A DNA stretch of 64,000 nucleotides, taken from NCBI GenBank assembly GCA_016180425.1, contig JACPBF010000006.1, positions 37,414 to 101,413 on the forward strand, in the 5' to 3' direction. How positions within the stretch are numbered: position 1 is the stretch's first letter; every line of letters starts with the position of its first letter. Position numbers and translations under genes: made by a program. This DNA comes from Elusimicrobiota bacterium. GTDB lineage: Bacteria > Elusimicrobiota > Elusimicrobia > 2-02-FULL-39-32. Shown piece after piece: positions 1 to 8,729 of this stretch. The notes below the pieces were generated by a model. That model had not been told where the DNA came from. It searched no databases and worked only from the letters and a program-made list of their open reading frames with translations.

Positions 1-706
1 TTTTAGAAATCTCAAAAATTTCAGACATCAGCCGCACCATCCGGCTCGCTTCTAAACTTAAGACATCCAAATATTGTTTGATCTTCTCTGAGGAGAGACG
101 GCTCCAGCCATCTTTAAGAGTGTCGGCAAAACCCATCACTGCTGTAGCAGGAGTTCTTAATTCATGGGACATGATAGAGATAAATTGAGTTCTCATGTCA
201 TAAAGGGTTTGTAATTTTTGATAGGATTCATTTAAAGCCACGGTTCTTCGATGCACCTCTTCTTCTAATTTTTCATTCCATTTCTTTAATCTTTCAGTAA
301 GCTCCTGGTTTTCTTTGATTAAACGCGCTTTTTCAAAAATCTTATTCAAAATATTTTTTATCTCATCCATGTTATAAGGCTTTAGAATATAAGCATACGC
401 CCCAGCATTAACGGAATCAACCGCGCTGGTTAAGTCTGGATTGCCCGTCAACATGATCACTTCTGTTTGGGGAGAATGTTCTCTAATCTTTTCCATCACA
501 GTTACGCCGCTCATGTCTGGAAGGCGCAAATCCACCAAAGCTGCTACAGGGGAACTAAAGTTACTTTGATTTAGATTTTTAATGAGTTCTAATCCGGTTG
601 CAAAAGATTGAACATGGTACCCTTCGCCAATAAGTATGGTCTCAATGGATTGCCGGACCCCGGGTTCATCATCCAAAACATAAATTTCATTTTTATCAGG
701 ATGCAT
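1..706 (-). CDS. response regulator-histidine kinase hybrid, 3' end beyond window
   Basis: The reading frame runs off the window edge, so only 235 N-terminal residues are visible. They begin with a receiver (REC) domain: the acidic pair D12-D13, the phosphoacceptor D59 in ALVDLRLPD, the MLTGN threonine near 85 and the LKPY lysine near 109 are all present. A coiled-coil linker (about 125-170) follows, then a HisKA helix with the H-box SHELRTP near residue 180. The catalytic ATPase domain should lie beyond position 1. REC-first kinases of this layout usually receive phosphate from another kinase and then signal onward. The ATG (704-706) directly follows a TAA (707-709) of a small upstream frame, and no clear Shine-Dalgarno (SD) sequence is seen, so translation may be coupled. 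The target genes are not identifiable. Confidence 0.85.
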   Translation of the reverse strand, partial: MHPDKNEIYVLDDEPGVRQSIETILIGEGYHVQSFATGLELIKNLNQSNFSSPVAALVDLRLPDMSGVTVMEKIREHSPQTEVIMLTGNPDLTSAVDSVNAGAYAYILKPYNMDEIKNILNKIFEKARLIKENQELTERLKKWNEKLEEEVHRRTVALNESYQKLQTLYDMRTQFISIMSHELRTPATAVMGFADTLKDGWSRLSSEKIKQYLDVLSLEASRMVRLMSEIFEISK

Positions 707-814
707 TTAATCTACAGGATAATGAATTTTTCTCATTCCCAAATCCTCATGTAAGGAGATTTCTTCGTCTCCAGACCCCTTCACCACTTGGTGAAAAATG
801 ATCTCTCGAGACAT
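707..814 (-). CDS. possible 35-residue small protein ahead of the REC-kinase
   Basis: An open frame of 35 codons fills most of the gap between the TolC-family gene and the REC-kinase. It begins MSREIIFHQVV and ends HYPVD. Its TAA stop touches the ATG of the REC-kinase (TAAATG), the arrangement expected for translational coupling. A weak AGG lies about 8 nt before the ATG. The product is acidic in the middle (GDEEISLHED) and matches no family I recognise. It could be a real small partner of the kinase or a chance frame; length alone cannot decide. Confidence 0.3.
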   Translation of the reverse strand: MSREIIFHQVVKGSGDEEISLHEDLGMRKIHYPVD

Positions 815-881
815 GGGCGTTACCTGATCTTTTGGGTCTCATTGGACTATTTTGAAAAAAACCAGAAATGAAAGTGCCTCT

Positions 882-2753
882 TTATTGAATTGGGGTTAAT
901 TTCCCGCCAGTAGCTTTTTCTAAAGCGGCATATGAGGTGATGTAGAATACAGAGGCTTCTTTTAAGCTAATCTCCGCTTCTTTTAAGCTGCCCAAACTCT
1001 GCAAAAATTGAGTGGCTTCAATCTGATGGAGACGATCCTTAGCTTGAGCAATCGCTGCTTCTTTTCTGCGATATTCCAACTCTTTTTGAGCGGATTCAAT
1101 TTGAACTTTTGCTTTTTGATGGTTAAAATAAGCTTCTTTTACTTCCAATAAAATATCCTTTCTAATTTTTCTAAATTCCTCTTTTGCTTTCTCTTCATCT
1201 ACCTTAGCCTGCATCAGGCTCGATCCCGCAGGCAATGAATCTAACAACCCAACAGTAATAGTCTGAGCTCTGGTCTCTGTTCGGCTGGCAGAACCTAAAT
1301 CAGGAGCTGTTTTTTCCGTGGAAGCCATGGGGGCTATGGAACTGCCGCCAAAATAAAGCACGCCTTTTAAGGCAAGGTTATAACTATCTTTCATGGATAA
1401 AGATTCTTTGCGAAAAGCCGCTCCAGATTGCCCAATAAAACCACTGGCATCCACTTTAAACAGATTTTCCGCTCTGGAAACTTTGCGCGCATACTCCTTT
1501 GCGCGCTGCGAGAGCAAACCAATTTTAACTTCTGGACGGTTAGACAATGCCAAAGAGATAAGTTGGTTCAATTCAAAAGAAAAATCCTTAACTTTAGCCA
1601 AGGATTCTTCAATAGAAACCTGAATTTCATCAGGCAATAAATCCAGATTAAGCAAAGATAAGAAACGGCTCTTTGCGATTTCCACATCTTTTTCCTGAGA
1701 AATAGTTTTATAATCAATTTGATTTTTACTGGAAAGCACCCCTAAATATTCAGATTCAGAAGCAACCCCAATCTCTTTCTTTTTCTTGGTGGTATCCAGA
1801 ACCCGATCCCCATCCACTTGCAATGCTTTTCTTACTCCTAGAGCTTCCCTAGCTGAAAGGTACGTATATAAAGCCTTAATCACTTCAAATTGAACTTCCA
1901 GTGTTATCTTAGAGATTTGAGTTTCTGCGATCTCTGTCTGAACTTTAGCCCCTTTTTCCGCATTCAGAAGTCTGCCGCTCTGAAAAACTGGCTGGCCAAT
2001 TTCAAGACCAATCTCTTTTCTATTAAAATCCGCGCGCGTGGATGCATCATTAGGATCAGATTGAGTTGTGCCTTCAGTTTGAGTTCCTCTGCCAGACAGT
2101 ACAGGAAAAAAATTTCTGCGGGATTCAAAAAGTTTTCTCTTGCTAAGTTTTAGTTCGGATTGAGCAATTTCCAACCCTTTATGATTAGCTAATCCTACCT
2201 GAATAAATTCTTCCTGAGTTGGCCTCATAGAAAGAGTCATTTTGGGAGGTTCTAAAATATCTACAGTTGTATATCCTCCAATACTGGCAGGCAGCGGGAC
2301 AACTGTTTCAGCCCCTTGAGCAGCAGGCAATGGTTCTATAACCTCCATGCCTTTTTTAATGTCTAAGGAAAGTATCCAATCTTTTTGAGAAACTTTTACC
2401 AAGCACTTTTGATCCAAAATTAAAGTAATCGTTTTTAATAACTCTTTGCCGCTAGTTCCTTTTTGGCAAACCACTTTCATATCCTTAATTAATTTTTTTC
2501 CAATCTGTTGAAAAGGTTCTTGATCACAAGATATCTCCTCATCAATGACCAGCTCTATGGTTGGCGGATCTTGAATCTCTTTTAAAACATACTTTAATGG
2601 CAGCTGCGATTCCACAACCACAAAAGCTGAATTTCCATCTTCCGCTTCTGTCACCACCACATTCTCCACCTTATTAGTTGCAGCAAAAGTAAGCCTAACA
2701 GAGCTGAAAAATACCACTGACAATAAGCAAAAAAGATGGGTGATTTTTTTCAT
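882..2753 (-). CDS. TolC-family outer-membrane efflux protein with N-terminal AMIN-like domain
   Basis: 623 residues from the chosen ATG, whose ATGA overlaps the stop of the upstream TPR gene; an in-frame start 26 codons earlier would lie inside that gene. MKKITHLFCLL starts a signal peptide ending near TFAA. Residues about 25-130 look like an AMIN domain, a beta-rich module that in secretin partners binds peptidoglycan or other envelope parts. From about 190 to the end are the long amphipathic helices of the OEP/TolC fold, in two similar halves (LANHKGLEIAQSELKLSKR near the start of the first). TolC trimers form the outer-membrane exit duct of efflux pumps and type I secretion. No inner-membrane pump or adaptor gene is nearby. 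An AMIN-TolC fusion of 620 residues is longer than the usual 430-490. Function: outer-membrane channel, substrate unknown. Confidence 0.8.
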   Translation of the reverse strand: MKKITHLFCLLSVVFFSSVRLTFAATNKVENVVVTEAEDGNSAFVVVESQLPLKYVLKEIQDPPTIELVIDEEISCDQEPFQQIGKKLIKDMKVVCQKGTSGKELLKTITLILDQKCLVKVSQKDWILSLDIKKGMEVIEPLPAAQGAETVVPLPASIGGYTTVDILEPPKMTLSMRPTQEEFIQVGLANHKGLEIAQSELKLSKRKLFESRRNFFPVLSGRGTQTEGTTQSDPNDASTRADFNRKEIGLEIGQPVFQSGRLLNAEKGAKVQTEIAETQISKITLEVQFEVIKALYTYLSAREALGVRKALQVDGDRVLDTTKKKKEIGVASESEYLGVLSSKNQIDYKTISQEKDVEIAKSRFLSLLNLDLLPDEIQVSIEESLAKVKDFSFELNQLISLALSNRPEVKIGLLSQRAKEYARKVSRAENLFKVDASGFIGQSGAAFRKESLSMKDSYNLALKGVLYFGGSSIAPMASTEKTAPDLGSASRTETRAQTITVGLLDSLPAGSSLMQAKVDEEKAKEEFRKIRKDILLEVKEAYFNHQKAKVQIESAQKELEYRRKEAAIAQAKDRLHQIEATQFLQSLGSLKEAEISLKEASVFYITSYAALEKATGGKLTPIQ

Positions 2754-4048
2754 TGAGCTTCTCCTTTTAATTTGGAAAGATTTCTTTGAGCTGCCGCATG
2801 ATTTGGATCTATGTGGAGAGCCGCCTCCCACTGTTTGATCGCTTCTTCCACACTGCCTTCAGAATAAAAAACAAGACCTCTTTGATAAAATTTTTGTGCT
2901 TTCTCTGTTTGCTCTTTTTTGATTTTTTCTATCCACTCCAATGCCTCTTTATCCTTTGGATTTTTTGCAACATAAGTTTGCAAAAATTGGAGAGATTCCT
3001 TATATTCTCCCTTTTCATAAAATACCAAAGCTTTATCGTAAGGCTTTTGAGTTCCTTCAGTTTTTAATACGGGCGTTACCTCTACAAGAGGCATTGCCCC
3101 AGTCTCACTTTTTATCCCTTTAGCATTAATTTTTGCAACATAATTTTTTGCCACTTCATTCTCCGGACTTATGGAAAGAATCGCCTCCCAATATTTTAGA
3201 GATTCAACATATTTTTCTTGCAAGAATAAAGAAAGACCTTTATCATAATATTCTCCTAAAAGGTTTTCCTTGCTTTTTTTCTCTAACAGCCCTTCAGCTT
3301 TAGCTAATTCTTTTTTAGCCTCTTCATCTTCAGGTTCAACTTCAATAATTTTTTTCAACAAATTGACCGCTTCCTGATAATTCTCCGCCTGAAAAGCGGA
3401 TTTTGCTCTTTGACGACCTAAAGTCACCACCTCATAGCGGATGCTGTCATTATAAAGCTGTTCCGCTTTTTTAACATAAATAGCAAGTTTCACATTCTCT
3501 GGGACCATGTACTGGGCTTCTTTCCAAGCTTTAATCGCCTGAGTGTAACGGGCATGCAAATAAAAAATCATTCCTTGAAAAATCAGGTTATCCGGGGATG
3601 AGATGGAAACCATTGCCATTTTTTTTCGAATCATCGCTTCCACATCATTTTTTAATCTTAAAGCTTCGGTATGATTGGGTGAAAATAAGAGGATGGATGC
3701 GATATTGTCCGCAGCTTCCACCCAATCTTCATCACCCATGCTTTTTTTAACCAATTCAATTTTTTCTCTTTGCAGTTTTTCCCTTTGCTTTCTATTTTGC
3801 TCAAGCTTTTCTTTGCATTGCTCAAGCCCTTTAAGAGCGGTTTTATCTTTTGGATCTATTTGCAGAACGCGGGTAAAAATTTGGAAGGATTTTTCATAAT
3901 CTTCCGCCACATAAGCGGAAAAAGCAGAGTCTAGAAGCTCATTGAATTTGCTTCTTTGTTCTGGATCTAGCGCTGAGTAACTAGAAGAGTAACCCAAACC
4001 GCAAGAACAACAAAAAAATAACCAAACCAAGATGATTTTTTTATACAT
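2750..4048 (-). CDS. periplasmic TPR-repeat protein
   Basis: 432 residues. A short hydrophobic leader (MYKKIILVWLFFCCSCG) suggests export; it has cysteines but no standard lipobox, so lipid anchoring is uncertain. The mature part is a chain of tetratricopeptide repeats: clear units with the A-x-Y-x-(E/Q)-A and W-E/P patterns at about 35-80, 150-180, 215-260, 270-305, 340-375 and 385-425, with a charged coiled-coil stretch near 85-105. TPR solenoids hold protein partners. Its ATGA overlap with the AMIN-TolC gene says the two are translated together, and it may assemble or regulate that channel. No enzyme motif is visible. The start is the ATG at 4046-4048, without an obvious SD. Confidence 0.75.
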   Translation of the reverse strand: MYKKIILVWLFFCCSCGLGYSSSYSALDPEQRSKFNELLDSAFSAYVAEDYEKSFQIFTRVLQIDPKDKTALKGLEQCKEKLEQNRKQREKLQREKIELVKKSMGDEDWVEAADNIASILLFSPNHTEALRLKNDVEAMIRKKMAMVSISSPDNLIFQGMIFYLHARYTQAIKAWKEAQYMVPENVKLAIYVKKAEQLYNDSIRYEVVTLGRQRAKSAFQAENYQEAVNLLKKIIEVEPEDEEAKKELAKAEGLLEKKSKENLLGEYYDKGLSLFLQEKYVESLKYWEAILSISPENEVAKNYVAKINAKGIKSETGAMPLVEVTPVLKTEGTQKPYDKALVFYEKGEYKESLQFLQTYVAKNPKDKEALEWIEKIKKEQTEKAQKFYQRGLVFYSEGSVEEAIKQWEAALHIDPNHAAAQRNLSKLKGEAQ

Positions 4049-4061
4049 ATAAAATAAGACT

Positions 4062-4107
4062 GCCCAGTGGGAGTTAGAGATTCATTTCTTGAATCAGTCC
4101 ACTGGGC
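4062..4107 (-). terminator. hairpin between GT-C gene and TPR-tolC operon
   Basis: Perfect 9-bp inverted repeat GCCCAGTGG (4062-4070) and CCACTGGGC (4099-4107), with a second nested hairpin GATTCA/TGAATC inside the loop. Read on the minus strand it follows the GT-C gene and is trailed by a T-rich stretch rather than a clean U-run. It may end the upstream transcript or act as a leader structure of the TPR-tolC pair. Confidence 0.45.
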
Positions 4108-4205
4108 GCTTTAAAGATAGTACGCCTCTCTAACTTTAAAATCAAGTTTAGCAGGGATTATCTGAAAATTCAAGACCTTGGGGACAGGCAGAGGAAAATA
4201 GAGCA

Positions 4206-5810
4206 TTATTTATATTTTATCTTATTTTTTCTTTCTTGGCTAAGTTTTAATTTTTCTAAATTTTGACGCGCGACCATTAGTCCCGGTTTAATCAAAAGCG
4301 CTTTTTGAAAAGATTCTTCCGCTTTCTTCAGCTCTTTTTTTTGCAAATAAATTAATCCTAAATTGTTATGGGGCTCGGCTAACTTAGGGTTTATTTGAAG
4401 CGCATTCTCAAAATAAGAAGATGCCTGATCTAATTCCCCAACCCTTAAAGTATGATTCCCCAAATTATATTGCGCTCGCGCGTTCTTTGGATAAAGCTGA
4501 ACCGCTTCCTGCCAAAGAACAATTGGATTCTCATAAAAACGATTCCTCTTCAAAGTTAATCCCGCAAAAATAAAAACAACAAGACAAATAGATAGTTTTA
4601 AAAAACTTTTATCTTTAAAATTTTCTTTTATGGGAACTTTAAAAATCATTAAACAAAAACTTACCCCGCATAAAATAAAGCCAAAACTTGGCAGATAAAG
4701 CCTTCTCTCTGTCATGGCGTCATTGATAGGAAAAAAAGAGGAGGTAGGGCTTAGGGTTAAAAAAAACCAGATCATTCCAAAAAAAATCATTTTAGAATAT
4801 TGCCAATTTTTTTTAAAAAAATATACAACTGCCCCAAGACTGGAGCCTAAAACAAGAATGGAAATAAAAGTTCTAAATTCTAAAATGCTCTTTGCAGGCT
4901 CAATAAAATGATCTATAGACTGACCCCTAGGCGCTAAAAGCAGCCTAGAATAATTTAAGATCACAAAAGGTTGAGTTAAAGCATAGGTAAGTCTAGTCCA
5001 ACGTTCCCAGGGGTCTGTAATGCGGTCTCCCAAACCCCCAAAATAAAAATAACGAAAAATTAAAAAAATTCCTAAAAGCAGCCAAAAACCCAAATGATAA
5101 AAATTTCTTTCACCAATTTTTTGCCAAAATGAATTTGAACGATTCCCTTCATTAGATAAAAAAACTGGAGATGAGCCATCTGAATCTAAAAAAAATTCAA
5201 GAATTAAAATCATCAAGGGTAACGTAACCCCGATCTGCTTAGACCAAAAAGAAAATACAAAAGAGATCAAAGAAAGAAAATAAAAAATCCTTTTCCTTTG
5301 AGAGAAAATCAAGTTTAAAAAAAAGAATATGGAAAATAAATAAAAAAACGTAGCCAAGCCGTCTGCGCGGCCGCTAATGTAGGTAACCACTTCTATTTGC
5401 AAAGGGTGGCAGGCAAAAACAAGAGCGACAAGCAAAGGAACAAAAAAAAGCCTTACTTTGTAAAATAAAAAAAAGAGTATTTGAGTCAAAAAATAGATTA
5501 AGACCGTATTGCCCATATGGATTAGAACATTGACTAAGTGATAGCCAAAGGGATTCATTTGTCCAAAAAAATAATTTAAGGTATAAGTAAAATAGGTGAA
5601 TGGACGGGAAGGATCATTTTGACCTAACCCATAGCTAGACTGATAGATAAGACGATTTTTAAGGCTGCTTAAATCCTTAATATCCGGGTTATAAACAATA
5701 TTTGCCAGATCATCAAAAATAAAAGGATGGTTTAAGGTGTTGAGATAAAGTAGAAAGGGCGCAAACAAACAGATCAAAACTGCAATAAAAACGCCACTCT
5801 GCTTACTCAT
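4206..5810 (-). CDS. GT-C type membrane glycosyltransferase with C-terminal TPRs
   Basis: 534 residues. About ten hydrophobic membrane spans cover residues 6-425. The first outer loop carries the acidic pair D33-D34 (FIFDDLANI), the catalytic signature of polyprenyl-phosphate-sugar-dependent GT-C enzymes. Residues about 440-525 hold two to three tetratricopeptide repeats (NARAQYNLGNH; AEPHNNLGLIYLQKKELKKAEESF). This order, multi-span GT-C domain then TPRs, is that of the TMTC/DUF1736-like O-mannosyltransferase relatives. It probably moves a sugar from a lipid carrier to proteins or glycans on the outer face of the inner membrane; donor and acceptor are unknown. The start codon is only 6 nt after the CCA end of tRNA-Arg and has no SD, so it seems to be expressed from the tRNA promoter. 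Confidence 0.75.
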   Translation of the reverse strand: MSKQSGVFIAVLICLFAPFLLYLNTLNHPFIFDDLANIVYNPDIKDLSSLKNRLIYQSSYGLGQNDPSRPFTYFTYTLNYFFGQMNPFGYHLVNVLIHMGNTVLIYFLTQILFFLFYKVRLFFVPLLVALVFACHPLQIEVVTYISGRADGLATFFYLFSIFFFLNLIFSQRKRIFYFLSLISFVFSFWSKQIGVTLPLMILILEFFLDSDGSSPVFLSNEGNRSNSFWQKIGERNFYHLGFWLLLGIFLIFRYFYFGGLGDRITDPWERWTRLTYALTQPFVILNYSRLLLAPRGQSIDHFIEPAKSILEFRTFISILVLGSSLGAVVYFFKKNWQYSKMIFFGMIWFFLTLSPTSSFFPINDAMTERRLYLPSFGFILCGVSFCLMIFKVPIKENFKDKSFLKLSICLVVFIFAGLTLKRNRFYENPIVLWQEAVQLYPKNARAQYNLGNHTLRVGELDQASSYFENALQINPKLAEPHNNLGLIYLQKKELKKAEESFQKALLIKPGLMVARQNLEKLKLSQERKNKIKYK

Positions 5811-5816
5811 GAATTC

Positions 5817-5893
5817 TGGTGCGCCCAGTAGGAGTCGAACCTACGGCCTTTCCGTTCGAAGCGGAACGCTCTATCCAACTGAGCTATGGGCGC
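5817..5893 (-). tRNA. tRNA-Arg (anticodon TCG)
   Basis: Complete cloverleaf on the minus strand. Acceptor stem GCGCCCA/TGGGCGC, D-arm GCTCAGTTGGATAGAGC, anticodon stem TTCCG/CGGAA with loop CTTCGAA giving anticodon TCG (reads CGA), T-arm with GGTTCGACTCC, discriminator A and an encoded CCA (5817-5819). Length is 77 nt. The downstream GT-C gene begins 6 nt after CCA, so the two are likely co-transcribed. Confidence 0.97.
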
Positions 5894-5946
5894 AAAAATT
5901 TTAACCAAAACAATCAATCTTAAAGGCTCTGTTCAAAATACCAGAT

Positions 5947-6028
5947 CTGTTATAAAAATAGGCAATAAGTCATTACTATTGCGTATTTTCATGCTTCAGA
6001 GCGCGCGCCAGCTCATGACAACTAATGC
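5947..6028 (+). repeat. 82-bp dispersed hairpin repeat, copy 1
   Basis: First of three copies (others 12107-12188 on plus, 21777-21857 on minus). About 87% identical to copy 2 over 82 bp without gaps. It folds into a long hairpin, AAAATA-G-GCAATA (9-nt loop) TATTGC-G-TATTTT, followed by a second imperfect stem (GAGC/GCTC) and the invariant tail CATGACAACTA. It fills the gap between phosphoglucose isomerase and tRNA-Arg. No coding potential. Confidence 0.85.
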
Positions 6029-6041
6029 GGTTCGCATCTTT

Positions 6042-7766
6042 TTAGGAATGCACCAGCGTTTTAAGTTTTTGAACTGAAACCAGCGCATCTTTCTTAAAAT
6101 GGATATAAAGAACTCTTCTTCCTTTACTATTTAATGCTTGAAAGTCCCCCAAAGCCTGCGCCATCTCTAACTCTTTAAATGAATATTTTTTCCAAGGAAT
6201 AGGTAATTTTTTATTTGTATCTTGAGTCAAAATTAAAAAAACTCCTGTATTCGCCCCCCCTTTATGCAGCTGTCCAGTGGAATGCAAATATCTAGGACCA
6301 TAGCCAAATAAAGTAGCTGCTTTAGTTTGATCTCTTAAAGAATTTCTTAAATCTTGAAGCTCATCATGTAAGCTGAGTTTAAAAGGCAGGTAAGCCAAAA
6401 GCCCGATATAATCATTCGGATTTATTTGAGCAAAAAAATCTTTTAGTAATTCAGAAAAATTCTTTTGATTTAACTCTATATTTTGAAGACAAACATCGCT
6501 GAAAGTGACTTTAAAAAATTCATCCTCATAGTGACTTAGAGGACTAGGCAATGAGCCCTTGCTTTCTAATTCTTTTAAAATGGTTCCGGTCAGATCTTTT
6601 GCGGATTGAACATCCGGCTGATCAAACGCATTCACTCCTAAAAGCGCGCAGGCTGCCGCAGCAGCTATTTCCCAACGAATCAATTCCCCTCCCAAATCCT
6701 CTGGCTGATTTAGAACGATCTTTAACAAAGGAAATTTTTTTTCTATATTTTTTAAAAAACTTTCTAATTCGGACATTTCCCCTTTATTTTTATAATGAAT
6801 CGCTACAAAACACCGATCTTCTTTATAATTTTTATTGGCAGTGAATGATTCTCCTGCAATTGGCACAATCCCTTTGCCTTCTTTACCGCTGCTTTCTGCA
6901 ATCAGCTGTTCTATCCACAAACCAAATGCTTCCAGCTCTTGAGGTAAAGCCAAGGTCGCTTTATTTAAAGAAAATTTAGCCAGCTCTCCTAAAAATAGTC
7001 CCAACCTTACAGCTGGATTCTCTTTTAAAGGCACATTAGCCGCGCAAAGCGAACCCATTTTCTTTGCGCTCTTTAAAAGCTCTTTTACATTCATCCCGCT
7101 TAAAGCTGCTGGAACCATGCCAAAATAAGAAAGAGCGGAGAAACGCCCTCCAATATCTCCAGGGTTTAAAAAAATTTTCCTAAAGCCTTTTTCTTTAGCT
7201 AAATTCTCTAGAAATGTGCCTTGATCCGTAATTGCCACAAATTGATTTCCATTTTCTTTAACTCTTTTATAGAAATAATTGAAAAAACTTAAAGGCTCAA
7301 TGGTAGTTCCTGATTTACTGGCAAAAATAAAAAGCGTTTTATCTAATCTTAAAGAAGTTTCAACCTCACAGATCCAGTCTGGATCTGTGCTGTCTAAAAC
7401 ATGCAGTTTGGGAAACCCTGGTTTAACAGGCAAACTTAAACGAAAAAGCTCTGGGGACAGGCTAGACCCCCCCATTCCCAATAAAAGGATATGTTCAACT
7501 CCATCTTTTTTAACCTCTTCTGCAAATTTAAGCAGTTCATCCAAATTCCCTAAAACCTTATCTGCAACAAAAAGCCAGCCTAAAGAATTTTTTATGATCT
7601 TTTGATGCTGCGGCTCATTCTTCCAAAGCGCAGGATCTTTAGCCCATAATTTTTGGGCAAAGCCGATTTTCTCCAAGATTTTTAATCCTTGAAGATAAGC
7701 CTTTTCATGACCATGTAAAAACATCTCTTCTTCCTTTGGAAGTTCAAAACATCTCTCTTTATTCAT
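6042..7766 (-). CDS. pgi: glucose-6-phosphate isomerase
   Basis: 574 residues. It interconverts glucose-6-phosphate and fructose-6-phosphate in the cytoplasm. Two SIS-fold sugar-phosphate domains are visible: LLLGMGGSSLSPEL near 95-108, FASKSGTTIEP near 150 (phosphate-binding loop), the PGI signature GGRFSALSYFGMVPAAL near 205-222, an active-site acidic stretch near 290, and the C-terminal STGQLHKGGANTG with the catalytic lysine near 520. It resembles the longer, divergent PGI form found alone or fused to transaldolase rather than the E. coli type. The start has GGGGAG about 5 nt upstream. It is a stand-alone gene between the GT pair (182-nt gap) and a repeat-filled gap before tRNA-Arg. No oddity in key residues seen. 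Confidence 0.93.
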   Translation of the reverse strand: MNKERCFELPKEEEMFLHGHEKAYLQGLKILEKIGFAQKLWAKDPALWKNEPQHQKIIKNSLGWLFVADKVLGNLDELLKFAEEVKKDGVEHILLLGMGGSSLSPELFRLSLPVKPGFPKLHVLDSTDPDWICEVETSLRLDKTLFIFASKSGTTIEPLSFFNYFYKRVKENGNQFVAITDQGTFLENLAKEKGFRKIFLNPGDIGGRFSALSYFGMVPAALSGMNVKELLKSAKKMGSLCAANVPLKENPAVRLGLFLGELAKFSLNKATLALPQELEAFGLWIEQLIAESSGKEGKGIVPIAGESFTANKNYKEDRCFVAIHYKNKGEMSELESFLKNIEKKFPLLKIVLNQPEDLGGELIRWEIAAAAACALLGVNAFDQPDVQSAKDLTGTILKELESKGSLPSPLSHYEDEFFKVTFSDVCLQNIELNQKNFSELLKDFFAQINPNDYIGLLAYLPFKLSLHDELQDLRNSLRDQTKAATLFGYGPRYLHSTGQLHKGGANTGVFLILTQDTNKKLPIPWKKYSFKELEMAQALGDFQALNSKGRRVLYIHFKKDALVSVQKLKTLVHS

Positions 7767-7948
7767 GCTCTCCCCATTTAGTTAGATTATGTAAAACTAT
7801 AAAAAATTTTTCATTTTTTCGGATTGGTTCTCACAACTAACTGAATTCTAAGTTAATTTTCAAGCCCAATGGTTTGATCCATTTGATAAGCTCCCTTCGA
7901 TCTTTCTTTTTGAGAAGGCTGCGCATTAGGCAATTTTAATTTTAGTGA

Positions 7949-8644
7949 TTAATTATACCAAGTTGCTAATCTTTTCGGGGAAACTCCAAGATAAAATAAT
8001 AAAACCAAAAATGAATTTCTTAATGAATTGCGAAGCGGACCATTCTTAACATATCTCCGTATAGAAGTTATAACCGTGTAATTAAGAATTTTAATAGAAC
8101 CCAATTTTCTCAAATTTGGAATAAAAAGATATTCTTCCATTAATGGCTCTTGCGGAAATCCCCCAGATTCTTTATAAACTTGGCTGCTCACAAATAACGC
8201 CTGATCCCCTTGAGGCACACCCGTGATTTTAGTTCTACAATTTGCCAAAAAAGCGATCAATTTATAGATCGAGCTATCAGAATTAAACTTTAACTTAAAC
8301 GCGCCAGCCGCAATTTTTTGATCTTTAGATTCAAAACAATTTATAACTGCTTTTTGCCAATCCAAAGGCAGCCTAGTATCCGCATGCAAAAAAATTAAAA
8401 GCTCTCCCTTTGCTGCTTCTGCGCCTAAACGCATCTGAGCGCTCCTATTTTTTAAAGGAGAAGAAATAAAATGATCTGCGGTTCTTTCCCCAATTTCCAC
8501 TGTGCGATCAGAACTGCCTCCATCCACTACAATAATCTCAATGGGAAGCAGGGTTGAAACTTGTCGAAGATGGCTGATCTCTTCTTCAATTGAACTCTCT
8601 TCATTAAAAACCGGAATGATAATCGAAATTAAATTAATTTCCAT
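7949..8644 (-). CDS. family 2 glycosyltransferase, TIGR04283 type
   Basis: 231 residues, a single GT-A domain. ISIIIPVFNEESSIEEEI opens the nucleotide-binding fold, EIIVVDGGSSDRT is the second strand-loop, and LIFLHADTRLP carries the metal-binding D-x-D equivalent (HAD). QGDQALFV and MEEY match the acceptor-side motifs of the TIGR04283 group. That family is named in databases for arsenosugar biosynthesis because members sit with a radical-SAM/arsenic gene set. Here only its usual partner, the DUF2064 gene 85 nt upstream, is present. So the pair is recognisable but the pathway is not proven; transfer of a sugar or ribose-like group to a small molecule is the safe reading. Confidence 0.8.
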   Translation of the reverse strand: MEINLISIIIPVFNEESSIEEEISHLRQVSTLLPIEIIVVDGGSSDRTVEIGERTADHFISSPLKNRSAQMRLGAEAAKGELLIFLHADTRLPLDWQKAVINCFESKDQKIAAGAFKLKFNSDSSIYKLIAFLANCRTKITGVPQGDQALFVSSQVYKESGGFPQEPLMEEYLFIPNLRKLGSIKILNYTVITSIRRYVKNGPLRNSLRNSFLVLLFYLGVSPKRLATWYN

Positions 8645-8729
8645 AAGAGATCAGCCTATTTTCTACCTAGTTCCTTGAACCCAATAAAAAGTCCGAAATT
8701 GCCATTGATCAAAAATTTTTCGAGATTTT

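Noticed and set aside
882..2831. Longer start for the TolC-family protein
   Set aside because: The 26 extra residues are basic and would lie ahead of a perfect signal peptide whose ATG overlaps the upstream stop.
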